Positions 8,699 to 17,781 of a DNA stretch of 64,000 nt are shown here, piece by piece (within the stretch, counting starts at the first letter, position 1; each line of letters begins with the position of its first letter). The DNA comes from Mesotaenium endlicherianum. Its lineage: Eukaryota; Streptophyta; Zygnematophyceae; Zygnematales; Mesotaeniaceae. The notes under the pieces were generated by a model. That model made no database searches. It saw only the letters and a list, made by a program, of their open reading frames with translations, and was not told the origin of the DNA. Location of the stretch: the NCBI GenBank assembly GCA_009602735.1, contig WELA01007946.1:1-64000 (forward strand), written 5' to 3'. Both the position numbers and the translations under genes were made by a program.

Positions 8699-8799
8699 GT
8701 CATCCCGAATGACCTTGCTCGTCATCCCGAGCGCAGCCGAGGGATCTGCCCGAACCTTCGAGGAGCTCCTTCGACTCGCTTCGCTCGCTCAGGGTGACG
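8699..8799. repeat. REP-like palindromic repeat, copy 2
   Basis: Starts with a half-unit CGTCATCCCGAATGACC, then the core CGTCATCCCGAGCGCAGCCG... ending CGCTCGCTCAGGGTGACG. It lies right after hisB, at the join with the glycosidase gene and trp operon. Confidence 0.88.
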
Positions 8800-8839
8800 T
8801 TGTTGTTCAGTAATTTTCAAAGGCACTTTATTTTAAAAT

Positions 8840-11836
8840 ATGAAGAAGATATTATTGTTATGCTTTTTACTCTCTGCAGAGAAAATAATGGCGCAGGAGC
8901 TCAGGTATACGAATTGCGATAATTGCTGGAATGCCGATTCGCTGGGCAATCACCGGGTGCTGGTGTCTTTTGAAGGCATTGGTAAAGCGGCCCGCGTAAA
9001 GATCAACTGGAGAAGAAGAGATGAGCAACCGCAATTGAAAAGGATCATCGTACAGGATGCACAAACACAACAAAAGATCAACAATGTAAGCGTATTGAGC
9101 CTGAACAGGGAATCGGGCGAGATCGTGTTTGAACCCGTATCGGGTAAAGGGAATTATTACCTCTATTACATGCCTTATAAGAATGAAGGCAGGAGCAATT
9201 ATCCGCGAGGCACTTATTTAAAACCCGAGACAACGGCATCGGCCGGGTGGCTGGCTTCTTTTAATACCGCGACTTTACAGTCCAATGCAACAGCAAAAGA
9301 AATACAATCCATCGACGCTTTCAACAATTTTTATCCGATGGAAGTGATTGCTACTGCCGCGGAAACAAAGCAATTGACAGATGCGCATGCGGACAAAGCG
9401 TTGCTGGTCTTTCCGGAAGACAGGGAATATTCCATCAGGATGCAGCACGACCTTCCTTACCGATGGATACAAAAAGGCGTAGGCACCACATTCAGCGGCA
9501 CTGCATTGAAAGGTGAGTACTATGCTTACCAGTTAAGTGTATATGCTTTGCAACCGCTGCACCAGGTAAAAGTGGAGTTTTCAGATCTCACGAGTGCAGA
9601 GGGGCACAAGATCAGTGCGAAGACCATGAATTGCATCAACACAGAAGGCACAGGATATGATGCGAAAGCCATCACCAAAGAAGTGGATGTGCCATCGAAA
9701 ACCATACAGGCACTCTGGTGTGGGATTGATATACCTATGAATGCCACAGCCGGTACTTATAAAGGAAAAGCAGTAGTGAAAGCAGCGGGCATTCCTGCTG
9801 AAACAATCAATATCACCATAACGGTTACTAATCAGGCGGCAGTGAACGGCGGAGAAAATGAGCCCTGGAAACAGACAAGACTGAAATGGCTGAACTCTAC
9901 GCTGGCGCAGGAAAATAAAGTCATTGCACCGTATATACCACTGAAAGCAGAAGGGAAAACGATCAACTTTTTAGGCAGAAAATTGATATTGAAAGAAGAT
10001 GGACTCCCCGCAGGCGTACAAACTTTTTTTACAGAAGAAATGACGAGCTTTTCTCATCAGCCTAAAAATATATTAAGCGCCCCCATGCAATTGCTGGTGC
10101 GTACAACTGGTGATGATACAATTCGATGGAAACAACAGGGCTTGCAATACACACACAAGACAGAAGGCACGGTGCAGTGGCAAAGCAGGTCCTTCTCGGG
10201 CAAAGCCCTGCAACTGGACGTAAAGGGCAGCCTTGAGTTCGATGGCTTTGCATCGTATACAGTAGCGCTCACTGCTTTGCAGGATATGAACCTGGCCGAT
10301 ATACAACTGCTGATACCCTATGAGCATGCCGCTGCGGACTACATCATGGGATTGGGATTGAAAGGTGAAAAGAGACCTGCCGCAGTTGATTGGAAATGGG
10401 AAGTAGCCACCAAAAACCAGGACGGCGCCTGGATTGGTTCTGTGAATGCAGGTATGCAGTTCTCTTTGCGCGATGAACATTATGTTCGCCCGCTGAATAC
10501 AAACTTCTATTTACAAAAACCTTTACTGTTACCGGTATCATGGGGCAATGAAGGCAAGGGGGGCATTCGCATCACCGAAGACAAACAAACAGTATGGGTG
10601 AACAATTACAGTGGCAGCCGCCTGTTGAAGAAAGGAGAAACACTGTATTATAATTTCAATCTGCTCATCACGCCATTCCATCCCATCAATACAGATTTTC
10701 AGTGGAGTACACGCTTTTATCACAAATACGAAAACCTCGATACCATTAAAAATACAGATGCCACGGTTGTCAATATACACCACGCTACGCCCATCAACCC
10801 CTGGATCAATTATCCTTTTATTGAGCACCGGAAGATGAAAGCATATATCGATGAAGCCCACCGGAAAGGATTGAAAGTAAAGATCTACAATACGGTAAGG
10901 GAATTATCGAACCACGCTTATGAAACTTTCGCATTGCGAAGCCTGGGACACGAAGTGTATTCACCCGGCAAGGGCGGAGGTTTCAGTTGGTTACAGGAAC
11001 ATGTAGACAGCGATTATATCGCCGCTTGGTTCGTACCGGAGATCAAAGATGCCGCCATTGTGAACAGTGGTATGAACCGCTGGCACAACTATTATGTGGA
11101 AGGCATGAACTGGCTTACTAAAAATGTAGGTATCGATGGTATTTATCTCGATGACGTGGCATTCGACAGGATCACCATGAAACGCATCAAAAGGGCATTG
11201 ACGCAGGATGCACATCCCGGTATCATCGATCTGCACTCTGCTAACCAATACAACAAGAACGATGGTTTTAATAACAGCGCCAACTTGTATATGGAGCATT
11301 TTCCTTACCTCAACCGTTTGTGGTTTGGTGAGTATTTTGATTATGAAAAGAATTCACCCGATTTCTTCCTCACAGAAGTAAGCGGTATTCCGTTTGGATT
11401 GATGGGAGAAATGTTGCAGGACGGTGGTAATCCGTGGCGCGGAATGATCTATGGCATGACCAACCGGATGCCATGGAGCGATAACGCCGATCCTCGTCCC
11501 TTCTGGAAATTATGGGATGATTTTGGTATGAAAGGATCGGAGATGATTGGCTATTGGAGCAGGAATTGTCCGGTATCCGCTACTAACCCGCAGGTGATGG
11601 CTACCGTGTATAAGCAACCGCATACTGCATTGGTAAGCCTGGCCAGTTGGGCAACTGCCGATACGGAAACAGGGTTGAAGATCAACTGGACCAAACTGGG
11701 TATCGATCCCGCCAGGGCCGTCATTGAAGCCCCCGAGATCAAGGGATTGCAGCAACACCAGGTATTTCGTGCCAACAGCCAACTGCCGGTTGCAAAACAA
11801 AAAGGCTGGTTGTTGCTGATCAGGGAGGTAAAATAA
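8840..11836 (+). CDS. Secreted glycoside hydrolase-like protein (DUF6067/GH123-like)
   Basis: 998 residues with an N-terminal signal peptide (MKKILLLCFLLSAEKIMA, cleavage before Q). Residues about 230-330 look like the beta-rich N-terminal domain of GH123/DUF6067 proteins (YQLSVYALQPLHQVKVEF, then GTYKGKAVVKAAG). The region from about 650 to 900 reads as a TIM barrel, with GIDGIYLDDVAFDR, PGIIDLHSANQ, LWFGEYFDYE and a tryptophan- and aspartate-rich stretch near TNRMPWSDNADPRPFWKLW, typical of a sugar site. Such proteins in Bacteroidota cut host or plant glycans, but the exact linkage cannot be read here. It has no link to amino-acid synthesis, although it lies between hisB and trpL. No SusCD pair is next to it. 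Confidence 0.78.
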   Translation: MKKILLLCFLLSAEKIMAQELRYTNCDNCWNADSLGNHRVLVSFEGIGKAARVKINWRRRDEQPQLKRIIVQDAQTQQKINNVSVLSLNRESGEIVFEPVSGKGNYYLYYMPYKNEGRSNYPRGTYLKPETTASAGWLASFNTATLQSNATAKEIQSIDAFNNFYPMEVIATAAETKQLTDAHADKALLVFPEDREYSIRMQHDLPYRWIQKGVGTTFSGTALKGEYYAYQLSVYALQPLHQVKVEFSDLTSAEGHKISAKTMNCINTEGTGYDAKAITKEVDVPSKTIQALWCGIDIPMNATAGTYKGKAVVKAAGIPAETINITITVTNQAAVNGGENEPWKQTRLKWLNSTLAQENKVIAPYIPLKAEGKTINFLGRKLILKEDGLPAGVQTFFTEEMTSFSHQPKNILSAPMQLLVRTTGDDTIRWKQQGLQYTHKTEGTVQWQSRSFSGKALQLDVKGSLEFDGFASYTVALTALQDMNLADIQLLIPYEHAAADYIMGLGLKGEKRPAAVDWKWEVATKNQDGAWIGSVNAGMQFSLRDEHYVRPLNTNFYLQKPLLLPVSWGNEGKGGIRITEDKQTVWVNNYSGSRLLKKGETLYYNFNLLITPFHPINTDFQWSTRFYHKYENLDTIKNTDATVVNIHHATPINPWINYPFIEHRKMKAYIDEAHRKGLKVKIYNTVRELSNHAYETFALRSLGHEVYSPGKGGGFSWLQEHVDSDYIAAWFVPEIKDAAIVNSGMNRWHNYYVEGMNWLTKNVGIDGIYLDDVAFDRITMKRIKRALTQDAHPGIIDLHSANQYNKNDGFNNSANLYMEHFPYLNRLWFGEYFDYEKNSPDFFLTEVSGIPFGLMGEMLQDGGNPWRGMIYGMTNRMPWSDNADPRPFWKLWDDFGMKGSEMIGYWSRNCPVSATNPQVMATVYKQPHTALVSLASWATADTETGLKINWTKLGIDPARAVIEAPEIKGLQQHQVFRANSQLPVAKQKGWLLLIREVK

Positions 11837-11838
11837 AA

Positions 11839-11870
11839 TTTGGAGGAAACAGGATTCTGGCCCATATTTG
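11839..11870 (+). promoter_or_regulatory. Candidate Bacteroidota promoter of the trp operon
   Basis: TTTG at 11839-11842 and CATATTTG at 11863-11870 (one mismatch to TAnnTTTG) are 20 bases apart. The expected start near 11875 is about four bases before the leader ATG at 11879. The promoter begins just after the glycosidase stop codon. Confidence 0.55.
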
Positions 11871-11878
11871 CACACGTA

Positions 11879-11938
11879 ATGAAACAAATAACAAATAAAC
11901 ATTGGTGGTGGCATTCAAACTCCGTTCGGGGATTGTAA
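11879..11938 (+). CDS. trpL: trp operon leader peptide
   Basis: A 19-codon frame, MKQITNKHWWWHSNSVRGL, with three consecutive Trp codons (11903-11911), ending TAA at 11936-11938. A run of Trp codons followed by a strong terminator and then trpE is the classical leader-peptide attenuator. It is 89 bases before trpE. Confidence 0.9.
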   Translation: MKQITNKHWWWHSNSVRGL

Positions 11939-12004
11939 TGGCATAGCCAATACTTTATGAAATATATTTTCAGAGCCCCGACAGAATTTGTCGGGGCTTT
12001 TTTT
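11925..12004 (+). promoter_or_regulatory. Tryptophan attenuator: antiterminator and intrinsic terminator
   Basis: Terminator: AGCCCCGACA (11974-11983), loop GAATT, TGTCGGGGCT (11989-11998), ten perfect pairs, then a run of T to 12004. Antiterminator: TCGGGG (11926-11931), inside the leader frame, can pair with CCCCGA (11976-11981). A ribosome stalled at the Trp codons leaves TCGGGG free. One that reaches the stop at 11938 covers it and lets the terminator form. Pairings are seen; the mechanism follows known trp leaders. Confidence 0.82.
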
Positions 12005-12027
12005 ATCGCCAAAAGCAACAGCGTTAC

Positions 12028-13443
12028 ATGAAAAAGATCAGTTTAGAAACCACTTGCAAGAAAATGCTGGCCGATGTATTCACACCGGTAGGCATCTACC
12101 TGCGGGTGCGTGACCGTTTCCGCGATACGGTATTGTTGGAGAGCACCGATCACCATGCGGCAGAGAACAGTTACTCGTTTATCTGCATCAATGCCATTGC
12201 AGGCATGGAGATCAGCAACAAACAAAGCATCGAGTTCAAATTGCCCGCACAGAAGCCTGAAAGGATAGCGTTCTCCGATGCTTCACAGGTACCGGTTCAA
12301 CTGTGGGATTTCATGCAACGCTTCGATGTAAAACCTTCAGAACAAAAAGAAGCCAAATTCTCACAAGGATTATTCGGTTATGCCGCTTTTGACTCGGTGC
12401 AATTCTTCGATACCATTCAACTGAAAGACCGCGAAACCAACCAGCCGGCCATTCCGCTGATGCGTTACCGCTTGTACCAGTATGTGATTGCCTTCAACCA
12501 TTTCAAAGATGAATTGTTCATCTGTGAGAACAAGATACCAGGTATAGAAAGCGACCTGAATGCAGTAGAATCCCTGATACGCAGCAAGGATGTGCCGGTG
12601 TATCCGTTCCGCGTGAAAGGTGCGGAATCTTCCAACATGACCGATGAAGACTATCGCCAGATGGTGCGGAAAGGCATACAGAGTTGTTTGCGCGGAGATG
12701 TATTCCAGATTGTATTGAGCAGGAAGTTTGAACAACAATTCAGTGGCGATGAATTCAATGTGTATCGCGCATTGAGAAGCGTTAACCCTTCACCCTACCT
12801 GTTCTTCTTCGACTACGGCGATTATAAACTGATGGGCTCTTCACCCGAATCGCAATTGGTGATCAAAAACGGAAAAGCCATCGTGCACCCGATCGCCGGC
12901 ACTTTCAAACGCACCGGTGATGATGAGATGGATCAGCAGGCGGCTGCCCGGTTGTTGGCCGATGCAAAGGAAAATGCAGAGCACGTGATGCTGGTAGACC
13001 TGGCACGCAATGACCTCAGTCGTGTTTGTGAAAACGTAACGGTTAGCCAATACCGCCAGGTGCAGTATTACAGTCACGTGATACACCTGGTGAGTGAAGT
13101 GACCGCTAAAGTGCCATCGGGACAGAATCCTTTTGTGTTATTGGCCAAAACATTTCCTGCCGGCACATTGAGCGGCGCACCCAAGTTCAGGGCCATGGAA
13201 CTGATAGACGGTTGTGAACCCACAGCACGCAGCTATTACGGCGGCGCCATAGGGTTCATGGGTTTTGACGGCAGTTGTAATCACGCCATCATGATCAGGA
13301 CTTTCCTCAGTCGCAACAATACCCTGGTTTATCAGGCGGGCGCTGGTGTTGTAGCCGCATCCAACCCGGAAAGCGAATTACAGGAAGTAAATAATAAACT
13401 CAACGCATTGAAAACAGCTATTGAAATAGCCGCCACTATCTAA
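12028..13443 (+). CDS. trpE: Anthranilate synthase component I
   Basis: Chorismate plus glutamine (ammonia from TrpG) gives anthranilate, the first committed step to tryptophan. It has 471 residues. The N-terminal LLES motif (about residue 37), part of the tryptophan feedback site, is present. The chorismate-binding domain shows DVFQIVLSRKFE, GSSPE, HPIAGT, DLARND, GTLSGAPKFRAMELID and SYYGGAIGF. First structural gene after the Trp attenuator, with trpG 10 bases downstream. Confidence 0.96.
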   Translation: MKKISLETTCKKMLADVFTPVGIYLRVRDRFRDTVLLESTDHHAAENSYSFICINAIAGMEISNKQSIEFKLPAQKPERIAFSDASQVPVQLWDFMQRFDVKPSEQKEAKFSQGLFGYAAFDSVQFFDTIQLKDRETNQPAIPLMRYRLYQYVIAFNHFKDELFICENKIPGIESDLNAVESLIRSKDVPVYPFRVKGAESSNMTDEDYRQMVRKGIQSCLRGDVFQIVLSRKFEQQFSGDEFNVYRALRSVNPSPYLFFFDYGDYKLMGSSPESQLVIKNGKAIVHPIAGTFKRTGDDEMDQQAAARLLADAKENAEHVMLVDLARNDLSRVCENVTVSQYRQVQYYSHVIHLVSEVTAKVPSGQNPFVLLAKTFPAGTLSGAPKFRAMELIDGCEPTARSYYGGAIGFMGFDGSCNHAIMIRTFLSRNNTLVYQAGAGVVAASNPESELQEVNNKLNALKTAIEIAATI

Positions 13444-13453
13444 GTACAGAAAC

Positions 13454-14020
13454 ATGAAAATATTAGTCTTCGATAATTACGATTCATTCACCTACAACCT
13501 GGTGCACCTGGTAGAAAAAATATTACACCAAAAAGTAGATGTATTCAGGAACGATGAGATCGCATTGGAAAAAGTGAAAGATTACGATAAGATCATCCTG
13601 TCTCCCGGCCCGGGTATTCCTTCCGAAGCAGGGTTGTTGTTGCCCCTGATCAAAGGCTACGCATCCAGCAAATCTATCCTGGGTGTTTGTCTCGGGCACC
13701 AAGCCATCGGCGAAGCGTTCGGAGCGAAGCTGGTAAACCTGTCTACCGTGTACCATGGTGTAGCCACCGATATTCAACTGAACCATACCGATAAAATATT
13801 CAGTGGGTTGGATAAAAACCTCAAAGTGGGCCGTTACCACAGCTGGGTGGTGAGTGATGATGGTTTTCCCGCAGAGCTGGAGATCACCGCGCGTGATGAA
13901 CACAATTATATCATGGGTTTGCAGCATAAGACCTACGATGTGCAAGGAGTGCAGTTCCACCCGGAAAGTGTTTTGACGCCGCAGGGAGAAAAAATATTGT
14001 ACAACTGGTTGCATCAATAA
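13454..14020 (+). CDS. trpG: Anthranilate synthase component II (glutamine amidotransferase)
   Basis: Class I glutamine amidotransferase of 188 residues that feeds ammonia to TrpE. The nucleophile Cys is in LGVCLGHQAIGE, and the His-Glu pair is in QGVQFHPESVLTP. The start MKILVFDNYDSFTYNLVHL is characteristic. It can also be confused with PabA, but its place between trpE and trpD supports TrpG. Confidence 0.95.
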   Translation: MKILVFDNYDSFTYNLVHLVEKILHQKVDVFRNDEIALEKVKDYDKIILSPGPGIPSEAGLLLPLIKGYASSKSILGVCLGHQAIGEAFGAKLVNLSTVYHGVATDIQLNHTDKIFSGLDKNLKVGRYHSWVVSDDGFPAELEITARDEHNYIMGLQHKTYDVQGVQFHPESVLTPQGEKILYNWLHQ

Positions 14021-14056
14021 TATGGCGGTGCATCATTTAATCAACTATTCAAGTGT

Positions 14057-15049
14057 ATGAAAAAAATATTGCAATATTTATTCGAACATAAAACGCTTTC
14101 ACGCAGCAAGGCAAAGGAAGTGCTGTTGCAGATATCTTCAGGTCAGTACAATGAAAGCGAGGTGACCGCCTTTGTTACGGTATTCCTCATGCGCAGCATT
14201 ACCATTGAAGAGTTGCAGGGCTTTACCGATGCATTGCTGGAGCTTTGCGTGAAAGTAAACCTCGACGGTTATAAAGTGATCGATATCGTAGGAACAGGAG
14301 GCGATGGTAAGAACACGTTCAACATCTCCACACTGGCTTGTTTCATCGTGGCCGGTGCCGGTCAGAAAGTGGCCAAGCACGGTAACTACGGCGCTTCCAG
14401 CGTCAGCGGTGCGTCGAATGTGATGGAGCAACTGGGTTACCGGTTCAAGAACGATACGGCGCAATTGAAAAAAGAAATCGAGGCGGCGAATATTTGTTTC
14501 CTGCACGCGCCCATGTTTCACCCGGCATTGAAGGCGGTAGGCCCTATTCGTAAAAACCTGGGCATCCGCACATTCTTCAACATGCTGGGCCCCATGGTAA
14601 ATCCTGCCACACCCGATTTTCAACTGGTAGGCGTGTACAACCTGGAAATGGCGCGCATTTACAATTACCTCTTGCAGGAAACAGGCAAGGCATTCACCAT
14701 CATCCACAGTCTCGATGGGTACGATGAGATATCACTGACCAATGATACCAAAGTGATCACCAATACCGGCGAGCGCATCATGACACCCGAGCAACTGGGT
14801 AAACGCATGGTAGCGGCCGAAGATATATTCGGTGGTAATACGGTAGAAGAAGCGGCTAAGCTGTTTACCAAAATCATCAAAGGAGAAGGCAGCTGGGCGC
14901 AGAATGCCGTGGTGCTGGCCAATGCAGCCATGGCGTTACACTGTACAGGTGCATACAAGAGCTATGAGCAGGCATATGAAGCTGCTGTTGAAAGCCTGGA
15001 AAGCGGCAAAGCCCATCAATCTTTACAAACCCTGATCAAACTGCAATGA
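14057..15049 (+). CDS. trpD: Anthranilate phosphoribosyltransferase
   Basis: Transfers phosphoribose from PRPP to anthranilate. It has 330 residues, usual for the stand-alone enzyme. Visible motifs: DIVGTGGDGKNTFNIST (PRPP/glycine loop), KHGNYGASSVSGASNVMEQLG and GIRTFFNMLGPMVNP. The stop overlaps the ATG of trpC by four bases (ATGA), suggesting coupled translation. Confidence 0.96.
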   Translation: MKKILQYLFEHKTLSRSKAKEVLLQISSGQYNESEVTAFVTVFLMRSITIEELQGFTDALLELCVKVNLDGYKVIDIVGTGGDGKNTFNISTLACFIVAGAGQKVAKHGNYGASSVSGASNVMEQLGYRFKNDTAQLKKEIEAANICFLHAPMFHPALKAVGPIRKNLGIRTFFNMLGPMVNPATPDFQLVGVYNLEMARIYNYLLQETGKAFTIIHSLDGYDEISLTNDTKVITNTGERIMTPEQLGKRMVAAEDIFGGNTVEEAAKLFTKIIKGEGSWAQNAVVLANAAMALHCTGAYKSYEQAYEAAVESLESGKAHQSLQTLIKLQ

Positions 15050-15846
15050 ACATGAATATACTGGATACCATCATCGCACAGAAACAAAAAGAAGTGGCGG
15101 AAAGGAAAGCAGTTACTTCACTCGCGCAGTTAGAGAAGCAACCTTTTTTTGCCCGGCCTACTTTATCGCTCTGCCATTTTTTGTCCGATGACACCCGCAC
15201 CGGTATCATTGCCGAGTTCAAAAGAAAATCGCCTTCCAAGGGCATTATCAATGATAAGGCAGATGTATTGGCGGTCACCAGCGCTTACGCAACGGCGGCA
15301 TCGGGATTATCGGTTTTAACCGATACACAATTTTTCGGCGGCGCCACGGCCGACCTGGAAACTGCCCGCATAAACCAGGTGCCCATCCTGCGGAAAGATT
15401 TTATGATCGACGAATACCAGGTGTATGAAGCCAAAGCCATGGGTGCCGATGTGATCTTGCTGATAGCAGCCTGCCTTACACCGGCAGAAGTGAGGGACCT
15501 GGCGGCTTGCGCAAAGGGTTTGGGGCTGGAAGTATTACTGGAAATACACAATGAAGCGGAACTGGAACATATTACCGGTCTGGTAGATATGGTGGGTGTG
15601 AACAACCGCAACCTCAAAACCTTTGAGGTAGATATCCGTACTTCCCTGCAGTTGATAGAGCAGATACCACATACCAAACCGGCTGTTGCCGAAAGCGGCA
15701 TCAGCGATGTAGATACTATCGTAACTTTACAACAGGCTGGATTCAAAGGATTCCTGATTGGAGAAAATTTTATGAAACAGGCCAACCCTTCGATTGCTTT
15801 TACTGATTTCGTTAATCAACTAAAAGCAAAACAACATGCGCATTAA
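15046..15846 (+). CDS. trpC: Indole-3-glycerol phosphate synthase
   Basis: (Beta-alpha)8-barrel enzyme that closes the indole ring from CdRP. It has 266 residues. Visible: IIAEFKRKSPSKG (catalytic Lys), PILRKDFMIDEYQVYEA, VGVNNRNLKTFEVD and AESGISDVD. It starts within the trpD stop (ATGA at 15046), with a second ATG at 15052. It is monofunctional, with trpF separate and overlapping its end by 11 bases. Confidence 0.96.
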   Translation: MNMNILDTIIAQKQKEVAERKAVTSLAQLEKQPFFARPTLSLCHFLSDDTRTGIIAEFKRKSPSKGIINDKADVLAVTSAYATAASGLSVLTDTQFFGGATADLETARINQVPILRKDFMIDEYQVYEAKAMGADVILLIAACLTPAEVRDLAACAKGLGLEVLLEIHNEAELEHITGLVDMVGVNNRNLKTFEVDIRTSLQLIEQIPHTKPAVAESGISDVDTIVTLQQAGFKGFLIGENFMKQANPSIAFTDFVNQLKAKQHAH

Positions 15847-16474
15847 AGTTTGTGGCATGACAAGTGCCGAACAGGTATTGCAGCTCGATGAAATGGGCGT
15901 GGAATTTGGCGGATTTATTTTCTATCCAAAATCGCCCCGCTATGTTTTCCGTTCCATGCCCAGGGCCGAGATCAAAAAGATCAGGGGGCAGATCAACAAA
16001 GTGGGTGTGTTTGTGAATGCACCCCTAGAAGAAGTGCTGCAAACGGTAGACGACTGCGGCCTCTATCTCGTGCAACTGCATGGCGATGAAACACCCCGTT
16101 ATTGCGAAAAGGTCGCCGACTATGTAGGCGTGATCAAAGCATTTCGCCTGCGTGAAGACGATAATATCTTGTGGAAGATCAAAGACTACCAGGATGTGGC
16201 CGATATGTTCCTTTTCGATACCGAAGGCGCAGGGTATGGAGGAACCGGTAAAAAATTCGACTGGAGTGTGCTCAAAGGACTGAACATTGGCAAACCTTTT
16301 TTCCTGAGTGGGGGCATACAGCCGGAAGACACAGACCTGTTGAAATCATTTGCTGCCGAGCCTGTTGCCAAAGACCTGTTTTCCATTGATGTGAACAGCA
16401 GGTTCGAAATTTCGCCCGGTGTCAAAGACATGAATAAGCTCAGACCATTTGTAACGGCAGTTAAACAGATTTAA
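15836..16474 (+). CDS. trpF: Phosphoribosylanthranilate isomerase
   Basis: 212-residue barrel enzyme, isomerising PRA to CdRP. The catalytic Cys is in IKVCGM at the N-terminus, and the catalytic Asp is likely in FLFDTEGAGYGGTGKKFDW. The phosphate grip is FFLSGGIQPED. The start overlaps the end of trpC by 11 bases, so translation is probably coupled. HisA, encoded downstream, is a structural relative that acts on a similar substrate. Confidence 0.96.
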   Translation: MRIKVCGMTSAEQVLQLDEMGVEFGGFIFYPKSPRYVFRSMPRAEIKKIRGQINKVGVFVNAPLEEVLQTVDDCGLYLVQLHGDETPRYCEKVADYVGVIKAFRLREDDNILWKIKDYQDVADMFLFDTEGAGYGGTGKKFDWSVLKGLNIGKPFFLSGGIQPEDTDLLKSFAAEPVAKDLFSIDVNSRFEISPGVKDMNKLRPFVTAVKQI

Positions 16475-16480
16475 AAGAAC

Positions 16481-17677
16481 ATGAGTACAACAATCACATA
16501 CCAAGAACCCAATGAACAGGGCTATTATGGAAAATTCGGTGGGGCGTATATACCGGAAATGCTGTATCGCAATGTAGAAGAACTGCGGACAAGGTACCTG
16601 GAGATCATGGAAGAAAAAACTTTTCAGCAGGAGTTCAGGCAATTGCTGAAAGATTATGTGGGAAGGCCCACGCCTTTGTTCCTGACTACGCGTTTGAGCA
16701 AAGAGCTCAATGCTTCACTTTATCTCAAGCGCGAAGATCTTTGTCATACCGGTGCACACAAGATCAATAATACTGTTGGCCAGATATTACTGGCACGCAG
16801 GTTGGGTAAAACCAGGATCATTGCTGAAACAGGGGCCGGTCAGCATGGAGTGGCCACCGCTACTGTATGTGCCTTGAAAGGAATGCAATGCATTGTGTAC
16901 ATGGGCGAGAAAGACATCGAACGGCAGGCGCCCAATGTAGCACGAATGAAAATGCTGGGCGCAGAAGTGATCCCAGCTACCAGTGGCAGTAAAACATTGA
17001 AAGACGCCACCAACGAAGCCATACGCGACTGGATCAATAATCCAACAGACACGCATTATATTATTGGCAGTGTAGTGGGGCCACATCCTTATCCCGATAT
17101 GGTAGCGCGTTTTCAGAGTGTGATCAGTGAAGAAACCAGGTGGCAGCTGAAAGAAGCTACCGGATCGGAATTGCCCACACATGTGATTGCCTGTGTAGGC
17201 GGCGGCAGCAATGCAGCCGGGGCTTTCTATCATTTCCTCGACGAACCCTCCGTGCAACTGGTAGCGGTGGAAGCGGCGGGGCATGGGGTGAACAGCGGTA
17301 TGTCGGCCGCCACTACGCAGTTGGGTAAGCCGGGTGTATTGCATGGCAGCAAAAGCCTGGTAATGCAAACGGAAGACGGTCAGGTAGTAGAGCCACACAG
17401 CATTTCAGCGGGACTCGACTATCCCGGCATCGGCCCCTTGCACGCCAATTTATTCGATAGCAAACGAGGATTGTTCCTGAGTGCTACCGATGAAGAGGCG
17501 TTGGAAGCTGCATTCCATGTAACTAAAACAGAAGGTATCATCCCTGCACTGGAAACAGCGCATGCATTTGCTGCATTGAAGCAACTGAAACTGAAACCTA
17601 CAGATAAGATAGTGCTTTGCCTGAGTGGAAGAGGAGATAAGGATTTGGCTACTTATATGAACAATATGAAATTATAA
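16481..17677 (+). CDS. trpB: Tryptophan synthase beta chain
   Basis: PLP enzyme that joins indole and serine. It has 398 residues of the standard TrpB1 type. The PLP lysine is in TGAHKINNTVGQ, and the phosphate-binding loop is CVGGGSNAAG. GLDYPGIGP and ETAHAFAAL are typical. It works as an alpha2-beta2 complex with TrpA. A repeat-rich gap of 104 bases separates it from trpA, unlike the tight spacing elsewhere in the operon. Confidence 0.97.
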   Translation: MSTTITYQEPNEQGYYGKFGGAYIPEMLYRNVEELRTRYLEIMEEKTFQQEFRQLLKDYVGRPTPLFLTTRLSKELNASLYLKREDLCHTGAHKINNTVGQILLARRLGKTRIIAETGAGQHGVATATVCALKGMQCIVYMGEKDIERQAPNVARMKMLGAEVIPATSGSKTLKDATNEAIRDWINNPTDTHYIIGSVVGPHPYPDMVARFQSVISEETRWQLKEATGSELPTHVIACVGGGSNAAGAFYHFLDEPSVQLVAVEAAGHGVNSGMSAATTQLGKPGVLHGSKSLVMQTEDGQVVEPHSISAGLDYPGIGPLHANLFDSKRGLFLSATDEEALEAAFHVTKTEGIIPALETAHAFAALKQLKLKPTDKIVLCLSGRGDKDLATYMNNMKL

Positions 17678-17681
17678 ATCA

Positions 17682-17769
17682 AACGCTTAACGCAGAACGC
17701 AAAACGCAGAACGCAGAACGCAAATAAGACTATTTTTTAGCGTTCAGCGTTGAGCATTAAGCGTTAAGC
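17682..17769. repeat. AACGC-based short repeat with inverted arms between trpB and trpA
   Basis: Direct copies of AACGCAGAACGC fill 17690-17721. The mirrored words GCGTTCAGCGTTGAGC and GCGTTAAGC follow at 17739-17769. GCTTAACGC (17685-17693) and GCGTTAAGC (17761-17769) pair perfectly, with further imperfect pairing inside. It could form a long weak hairpin in the trp mRNA. Confidence 0.75.
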
Positions 17770-17781
17770 AATCTTTTAATT

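Noticed and set aside
17682-17769. Possible CRISPR array
   Set aside because: Units are only 5-12 bases, without spacers of constant length; it is a short-word repeat with inverted arms.
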